9,633 nucleotides of DNA, taken from RGIG529 sp963929765. GTDB taxonomy: Bacteria > Bacillota > Clostridia > Oscillospirales > Oscillospiraceae. The position numbers and the translations under genes were made by a program. The DNA is taken from the NCBI GenBank assembly GCA_963929765.1, contig CAWVKD010000021.1, forward strand, positions 1 through 9,633, written 5' to 3'. A model generated the notes under the pieces. That model ran no database searches, was not told where the DNA came from, and saw nothing but the letters and a program-made list of their open reading frames with translations. Position 1 is the stretch's first letter. Every line of letters begins with the position of its first letter. Positions 6,193 through 9,633 of this stretch are shown here, in pieces.

Positions 6193-6822
6193 ATGTCGCT
6201 TGTGATCAAAGACAAAAAGGGCCCTTCTTTTCCGCCAATAGACGCTGGTGTCTATTCATCGGTTTGTGTGGGTGTGATTGATTTGGGGGAACAGTACAGT
6301 GAAGCGTATAAAAAATACCAGGACAAAGTGCTTTTTATCTGGGAATTACCAGATGTGACGGTAGAGGTGGATGGAGAACAGAAGCCAAGATGGCTTTCCA
6401 AAGACTTTTCCGCCACACTCAATACCAAGTCCAAATTATCAGAATTCCTTGTCCAATGGAGAGGGAAGCCATTCTCCGATGGTGAATTGAGGGGCGGGTT
6501 TGATGTTTCCTCTATGCTTGGAATGGGGTGCCTGCTGCAAGTGATTGTAGAGGAGAAAGACGGCAGGCAGTTCAACCGGATTACAGGCGTTATGGGGTTC
6601 CCTTCCGGCATGGAGGCACCCACAACGTCATCGGAGCTGCTGCTCTTTGATATGGATACCTGGGAGGAATCGGTTCTGGAAAAAGTTCCGGACTGGATTG
6701 TGGAACGGATCCGACGGTCTACCCAGTATCAGAAGAAGCATGCGCCGGAAACGGTCATTGCATTCCCGGATGAAATAACGGAAGGGACAGATGGCAGAGG
6801 AGAGGAAGGAAAGGAAGAATGA
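6193..6822 (+). CDS. Phage early-region protein of unknown function (209 aa)
   Basis: Starts at ATG 6193; the SD GGAGG lies in the last codons of the preceding gene and the gap is two bases, so the two are translationally coupled. The sequence opens with a beta-rich region (FPPIDAGVYSSVCVGVIDLG, VLFIWELPDV), then LSKDFSATLNTKSKLSEFL and a GCLLQVIVEE strand, finishing in an acidic EGTDGRGEEGKEE tail. A beta-barrel core with a short acidic C-terminus in a replication/recombination operon is reminiscent of T7 Gp2.5-like single-strand binding proteins, but this is a shape argument only. This operon also has a classical ssb, so a second SSB would be unusual. Its stop codon overlaps the next start (ATGA at 6819-6822). 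Confidence 0.8.
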   Translation: MSLVIKDKKGPSFPPIDAGVYSSVCVGVIDLGEQYSEAYKKYQDKVLFIWELPDVTVEVDGEQKPRWLSKDFSATLNTKSKLSEFLVQWRGKPFSDGELRGGFDVSSMLGMGCLLQVIVEEKDGRQFNRITGVMGFPSGMEAPTTSSELLLFDMDTWEESVLEKVPDWIVERIRRSTQYQKKHAPETVIAFPDEITEGTDGRGEEGKEE

Positions 6823-7514
6823 GATTTCTTCCACTTTTCAGCTCATCTGCCGGGAACGCCTATCTTCTGGACGATGGCAAGAGCTGTCTTTTGCTGGAGT
6901 GCGGCGTTTCCTATCGAAAATTGAAAAAACGGATTGGATTTGATTTATCTGGACTATCCGGGTGTCTGATCAGCCACGAACACAGGGACCATCCTCACTG
7001 TTTTTTGGAACTGATTCGTGACGGTGTGCCAGTTTATACTAGCATTGGTACGGCCACGGCACTGAACTGTCATGAACTGGTTACCATCAAGGAGGGACAA
7101 GTTGTTTCGGTTGGGTCCTTTGATGTTTTGCCTTTCCGCACCTTCCATGATGGATTGGAGCCTTTTGGGTTTCTGATCCGGAGCCAGGAGGATGGTGAAA
7201 AAATAATGTTTGCAACAGATACAGCAAATTTGCAATATCATTTTCCCGGTGTTTCCATTGTGGCCATAGAAGCAAATTTTTCTTCTTCACTGCTTGGCAT
7301 GTCCCAAAAGATTCCAGATAAGATCAAAAAACGCATTGCAAACAACCACATGGAAATTGACAGGGTGTGTGACTACTTGCGAAGCCGTAAGTGGGATAAG
7401 TTGCGGGAGATTTATCTTTTGCATCTGTCAAAAGACTGGGGGAATGGACCTTTGTTTGCCGATTTGGTAGAACGGGCCTGCCCTGGTGTCCAGGTGATGG
7501 TTTGCCCCAGATGA
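6819..7514 (+). CDS. MBL-fold metallo-hydrolase (YycJ-like, phage type)
   Basis: Metallo-beta-lactamase fold hydrolase of 231 aa. The first metal motif is intact, SHEHRDH (His53, His55, Asp57, His58), followed by His110-Asp111, FATDTAN with Asp134, the NNHMEID histidine at 177 and a final His202 in LLHLSKDW. N-terminal FSSSAGNAYLL is typical of the YycJ/WalJ-like branch, whose members act on nucleic acid or phosphodiester substrates. In phage early operons such enzymes are usually taken as nucleases for recombination or host DNA processing; the substrate here is inferred. Start ATG 6819 overlaps the previous stop by four bases (ATGA), and the SD-like AAGGAAAGGAAG precedes it. The complete metal set argues for an active enzyme. 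Confidence 0.93.
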   Translation: MRFLPLFSSSAGNAYLLDDGKSCLLLECGVSYRKLKKRIGFDLSGLSGCLISHEHRDHPHCFLELIRDGVPVYTSIGTATALNCHELVTIKEGQVVSVGSFDVLPFRTFHDGLEPFGFLIRSQEDGEKIMFATDTANLQYHFPGVSIVAIEANFSSSLLGMSQKIPDKIKKRIANNHMEIDRVCDYLRSRKWDKLREIYLLHLSKDWGNGPLFADLVERACPGVQVMVCPR

Positions 7515-7537
7515 TAAAAGAGACAGGATGTGATCTT

Positions 7538-7981
7538 ATGGCGGGCAGACCGCCGAAAGAGGGAATTGATTATTCCGAATGGGACGTGAATTTATTTGAT
7601 GATCCAAAGATTGAACGACTGATTGACTCCCAAGGGGCGACGGGATTTCTGGTCTATTTCTATCTATGCCAACAGGCATACGCGCAGAATGGATACTACC
7701 TGACCTGGGGCTACGAACATGCCGCATCATCGGCACGACGTGTCGGCGGTGGCGTCAGCTCTAAGGCCGTTGAAAGCACGGTACGACTCTGCCTGCGTCT
7801 GGGGTTGTTTCATGACAGCTTATTCGTGGGGCACGAGATTTTAACAGGACGGGGGATCCAGAAGCGTTTTGCCAGAGTATTATCCCGCCGCAGGAACAAA
7901 GAAGTGATTGCGGAATACTGGCTTCTGCTGCCAAAATTAAGCGGTGGAGCTGTGCTGGTTCCGAAAGATGAAAAGAGCTGA
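7538..7981 (+). CDS. DUF4373 (Lin1244/Lin1753-type) replication protein, probably C-terminally shortened
   Basis: Predicted replication-initiation or primosome protein of phages and mobile elements. Start ATG 7538 (MAGRPPKEGIDY) has AGGATG eight bases upstream; an in-frame ATG at 7502 lies inside the previous gene. Family features: DVNLFDDPKIERLIDSQG, then GFLVYFYLCQQAY, NGYYLTWG, and GLFHDSLFVGHEILTGRGIQ, a winged-helix-like N-terminal domain. It stops at 147 aa after VPKDEKS. Members I know of usually continue into an N/Q-rich or charged tail. Past the stop the same frame, with two further TAA stops, reaches GEESRVEERKVRN, the kind of charged tail these proteins often carry. The gene therefore looks trimmed at its end, while the DNA-binding domain remains whole. 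Confidence 0.8.
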   Translation: MAGRPPKEGIDYSEWDVNLFDDPKIERLIDSQGATGFLVYFYLCQQAYAQNGYYLTWGYEHAASSARRVGGGVSSKAVESTVRLCLRLGLFHDSLFVGHEILTGRGIQKRFARVLSRRRNKEVIAEYWLLLPKLSGGAVLVPKDEKS

Positions 7982-7987
7982 AAAGGG

Positions 7988-8063
7988 AATTTGCAGCAAT
8001 ATGCAGCACCATAATTCCCATTTGCAGCACCATAATTCGAATTTGCAGCTACCATAACCCCTA
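7988..8063 (+). repeat. Tandem 21-bp direct repeats (iteron-like)
   Basis: Three consecutive units at 8000-8020, 8021-8041 and 8042-8063 share TTTGCAGCACCATAATTC with few changes (the third has one inserted T and a diverged end), preceded by a partial unit (TTTGCAGCAA, 7990-7999). The 21-bp spacing is two helical turns, so protein-binding sites would lie on one face of the DNA. They directly follow the replication-protein domain. They may be origin iterons, or the remains of a repetitive protein tail; both can be true at once, as in the lambda O gene. Confidence 0.7.
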
Positions 8064-8073
8064 TTTTTCACAC

Positions 8074-8105
8074 AGGAGAGGAGAGTAGAGTAGAGGAGAG
8101 GAAAG
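8074..8105 (+). other. Purine-rich strand next to the repeats
   Basis: A 32-base stretch made almost only of G and A on the plus strand (AGGAGAGGAGAGTAGAGTAG and onward), interrupted by two T. It follows the repeat array after a short TATTTTT segment. In the frame of the DUF4373 gene it encodes EESRVEE. Strand-asymmetric tracts of this type are found beside iterons in phage origins. Confidence 0.5.
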
Positions 8106-8186
8106 TACGAAACTTGTTACTCTTCTCCTTTGCTGCTGCAGCTGCTATGGGAAGATGATCGATAGAAGAAGAGAGAAGGGGAAAAA

Positions 8187-8642
8187 TTGCTGAAAATCGA
8201 GGATATTCAAAGCTTGTTTACCCACATCAAGCTGCTTTTGCCTGACAACAAGTCTGTGCCGAGGCTGACAAAGGAGATGGCACGGGTGTGGTGTGATACG
8301 TTTGAAGGCTATACGCTGGAACAGCTGAAAAGCGCAGCCAACCAGCAGGCAAAGGTGAGCAAGTATTAGCCCAATATCACAGAGATTGCCGCCCATTTGC
8401 CGGCTTCTTCCAACAGGGAGCAAAGGGATGAAGATTGGGAAAAGATGGAAGAACTTTATGCCTGGTGGCGGGAGGAAAAGGAAAGACTTCGGGCGGCTGG
8501 TTTGCCGGGATCGCTGCTTGATGCGAAAGAGGCGGGGATGACATTTTCTGCCTATACACAATTGCTGGAAGAAGCGGAGAAGGAAGGAAGATACATACCT
8601 GTGCCGCCGCCAGGGAGCAAGAAGAGAGGGATAGAATGCTGA
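8187..8642 (+). pseudogene. G39P-like helicase loader/inhibitor, interrupted by an in-frame TAG
   Basis: Replisome loader resembling the SPP1 G39P family, which brings the replicative helicase to the phage origin. Start TTG 8187 follows AGAAGGGG by six bases. The N-terminal helical domain reads LKIEDIQSLFTHIKLLLPDN, then VPRLTKEMARVWCDTFEGYTLEQLKSA and QQAKVSKY. There an amber codon (8367-8369) intervenes, after which the same frame continues PNITEIAAHLPASS, the usual next piece of this domain, and an acidic C-terminal helix region to 8642. The position of the amber is where a Trp (TGG) is expected in SKYWP, a one-base change. The intact product would be about 151 aa. As written, only a 60-aa fragment would be made unless TAG is suppressed. 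The stop overlaps the ssb start. Confidence 0.78.
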
Positions 8643-8965
8643 ATCGAATTGTGTTGATGGGTCGTCTGACACGGGACCCGGAACTGCGGTATACCCAAAG
8701 CAACACACCCATTGCCACTTTTTCCCTTGCTGTAGATCGTGATTTTAAGAGCAAAGGGACAGGAGAACGGGAAACAGATTTCATCGATATTGTGGCTTGG
8801 CGGCAGGTGGGGGAGTTTGTATCCCGGTATCTGAAAAAGGGCCGGATGGCGGTTGTAGAAGGCAGGATACAGATGAGGAGCTGGACAGATCCAGACGGGA
8901 ACCGACGCAGAAGCGCGGAAGTGGTTGCAGATCACGTCTATTTTGGAGATTCCAAACGGGAATGA
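8636..8965 (+). CDS. ssb: Single-stranded DNA-binding protein, cut before its acidic tail
   Basis: OB-fold SSB that coats single-stranded DNA during phage replication. The OB domain is complete: MLNRIVLMGRLTRDPELRYT, ATFSLAV, DFIDIVAW, a GRMAVVEGRIQ strand, DHVYFGD. It ends at 109 aa at a TGA (8963-8965), just after GDSKRE. In the same frame the sequence goes on without a further stop to an acidic tail ending ELPF and then TAG (9044-9046), so the full gene would be 136 aa. The tail tip is the part that binds primase, RecO, PriA and other partners, so the truncated form should bind DNA but not recruit them. The ATG start overlaps the loader stop by seven bases; AAGAGAGGG lies upstream. Confidence 0.92.
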   Translation: MLNRIVLMGRLTRDPELRYTQSNTPIATFSLAVDRDFKSKGTGERETDFIDIVAWRQVGEFVSRYLKKGRMAVVEGRIQMRSWTDPDGNRRRSAEVVADHVYFGDSKRE

Positions 8966-9046
8966 TCGGACGGGACGGACCAGAATGATACAGATGCAGA
9001 GGATGGATTCATTCCCTTGGAAGAAGAGGGAGAACTGCCTTTCTAG
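8966..9046 (+). other. In-frame remnant encoding the SSB acidic tail
   Basis: Directly after the ssb TGA, 26 codons in the same frame read SDGTDQNDTDAEDGFIPLEEE and end GELPF-stop. This is the canonical bacterial/phage SSB C-terminus: a flexible Asp/Gly-rich linker plus an amphipathic acidic tip. It has no start codon or SD of its own, so it would be made only by read-through. Confidence 0.85.
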
Positions 9047-9077
9047 GAAGGATTGGACAGGAGAGGAGACGAGACCC

Positions 9078-9398
9078 ATGGCAAAACAGAACGCCTACCT
9101 TCTGAGGCAGAAGGCGAAGCGGGCAAGAGAAGATGAAAGGCTTCGATCATTTGTGTTTCAGCAATGCGCCGATGTAGCGATACTGGCGTTGTCTCAGGAA
9201 CCATTTCACTTTGGTCCGGAACGGAACAAGAAATTCATGGAGCGATATCCAGAGGCGTATTTGGAATATGCAAAGCTATGCGTTGACGACGCAAAAGACG
9301 ACAAAACCATCACCTACACCAAAGCGAAGATCGACGACGCTCTGAAACGGTCACTGGGTGACTATTTTGTCCCATGGGAAGAGAGGTACGGAAATTGA
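9078..9398 (+). CDS. Conserved phage protein of unknown function (106 aa)
   Basis: Start ATG 9078 (MAKQNAYLLRQKAKRAREDE) is chosen because GGAG lies upstream in ACAGGAGAGGAGACGAG; longer in-frame extensions run into ssb and look random. The N-terminus is a basic helix, followed by LRSFVFQQCADVAILALSQE, then a KKFMERYPEAYLEYAKLCVD helix, and KIDDALKRSLGDYFVPWEER at the end. Short, all-helical proteins of this plan, ending in a FxPWxERY-type motif, recur in prophage replication operons of clostridia, but I know no function. It ends at TGA 9396-9398, inside the start region of the next gene. Confidence 0.8.
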   Translation: MAKQNAYLLRQKAKRAREDERLRSFVFQQCADVAILALSQEPFHFGPERNKKFMERYPEAYLEYAKLCVDDAKDDKTITYTKAKIDDALKRSLGDYFVPWEERYGN

Positions 9399-9633
9399 TA
9401 TTAGCGGGCCTTTTGATTTCCATCGCATGTATGGCATACCGGGCATGCGGCGATCACATTTTGGGCAGCGTTGCTTTTTCCGTTGGTCTGATTCTGGTTT
9501 TGTTTTTGGGAGCAGACCTATTCACGGGGAAAGTTGGCTACGCTAAAACACCTGGTGATGTAGCATCGGTTGTAAAAATGCTGGTATGGAATACAGCCGC
9601 AGCGGTATGGATGGGATTTCTATTTCCAGGCGG
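9374..9633 (+). CDS. Small FNT-like (formate/nitrite transporter family) membrane protein, 3' end outside window
   Basis: Not closed within the window: 86 codons are visible. Starting from ATG 9374 it reads MGREVRKLILAGLLISIACM, then GDHILGSVAFSVGLILVLFLG, the ADLFTGKVGYA motif, and a third hydrophobic stretch LVWNTAAAVWMGFLF. The sequence AxLFTGK/N in the second helix region and the GxxxFSxGLI pattern are hallmarks of formate/nitrite channels, which are normally about 270 aa with six helices. Short phage-borne relatives exist. An alternative start is TTG 9395, overlapping the previous stop, with AGAGAGG eight bases before it; it fits an SD better. The predicted place is the cytoplasmic membrane; the transported anion is not known. 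Confidence 0.75.
   Translation, partial: MGREVRKLILAGLLISIACMAYRACGDHILGSVAFSVGLILVLFLGADLFTGKVGYAKTPGDVASVVKMLVWNTAAAVWMGFLFPG

Noticed and set aside
7761..8055. Minus-strand frames across the 21-bp repeats giving N/A/Y-rich repetitive peptides
   Set aside because: The repetition comes from the DNA repeats, there is no ribosome binding site, and the frames overlap the DUF4373 gene on the other strand.
8000..8063. CRISPR array
   Set aside because: The 21-bp units are head-to-tail with no unique spacers between them and no palindromic repeat character.
8094..8137. Long hairpin between the purine tract and the CTCTTCTCC stretch
   Set aside because: Pairing is broken by several mismatches and unequal bulges; purine/pyrimidine bias alone makes such matches likely.
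8187..9046. Genome-wide stop-codon reassignment as the explanation for in-frame TAG and TGA
   Set aside because: Both TAG and TGA are affected, and both are also used as ordinary gene ends nearby (TAG: repressor, 59-aa gene; TGA: int, Cro-like, MBL, 106-aa gene), so a single reassigned codon does not explain the data.

Overview
The window looks like the left end of an integrated temperate phage (or phage-like integrative element) in a Gram-positive host, probably a gut-type clostridium (Bacillota). The reasons are strong AGGAGG-type ribosome binding sites, several TTG/GTG/CTG starts, moderate G+C, a lipoprotein with a lipobox, and phage families common in that group (ImmA/IrrE peptidase, DUF4373/Lin1244-type replication protein, G39P-like helicase loader, small FNT-like membrane protein). 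This is inference from gene content, not a taxonomic search.

Layout, left to right. (1) 1-126: a complete tRNA-Pro(GGG) with encoded CCA and an intrinsic terminator. It is the likely attachment site, because a tyrosine integrase gene starts only 125 bp away on the minus strand (203-1330). (2) 1361-3768, minus strand: a lipoprotein with a probable CTG start, and a DUF4041/T5orf172 coiled-coil protein broken by a -1 frameshift in an A6 run. (3) 3936-5226: the lysogeny switch. A plus-strand ImmA/IrrE metallopeptidase runs tail-to-tail into a minus-strand XRE repressor (4-bp overlap), and the peptidase terminator lies inside the repressor gene. The repressor faces a plus-strand Cro-like regulator across an AT-rich control region with repeated candidate half-sites. 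(4) 5227-9633, plus strand: the early lytic block. It holds the Cro-like protein, a 59-aa protein, a one-TM protein, a Cys4 zinc-ribbon protein, an unassigned phage protein, an MBL-fold hydrolase, a DUF4373 replication protein, a G39P-like helicase loader, single-stranded DNA-binding protein, a small unassigned protein, and an FNT-like membrane protein cut by the window edge.

How it fits together: the integrase moves the element in and out of the tRNA gene. The repressor holds the rightward early operon off, and the ImmA-type protease is the expected partner that inactivates the repressor after a signal. Once derepressed, the rightward operon supplies replication functions (initiator, helicase loader, SSB).

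The most notable feature is that reading frames are broken in several places while the sequence beyond each break still encodes the expected protein: a frameshift in the DUF4041 gene, an amber codon in the helicase loader, and an opal codon in ssb just before a perfect acidic ELPF tail. The tail of the DUF4373 gene also looks eroded. Either the element is decaying, or the read/assembly carries errors, or some of these are recoding sites. A second point of interest is a set of 21-bp direct repeats followed by a purine-rich strand at 7988-8105, directly behind the initiator gene, which resembles the arrangement of a lambda-type origin.
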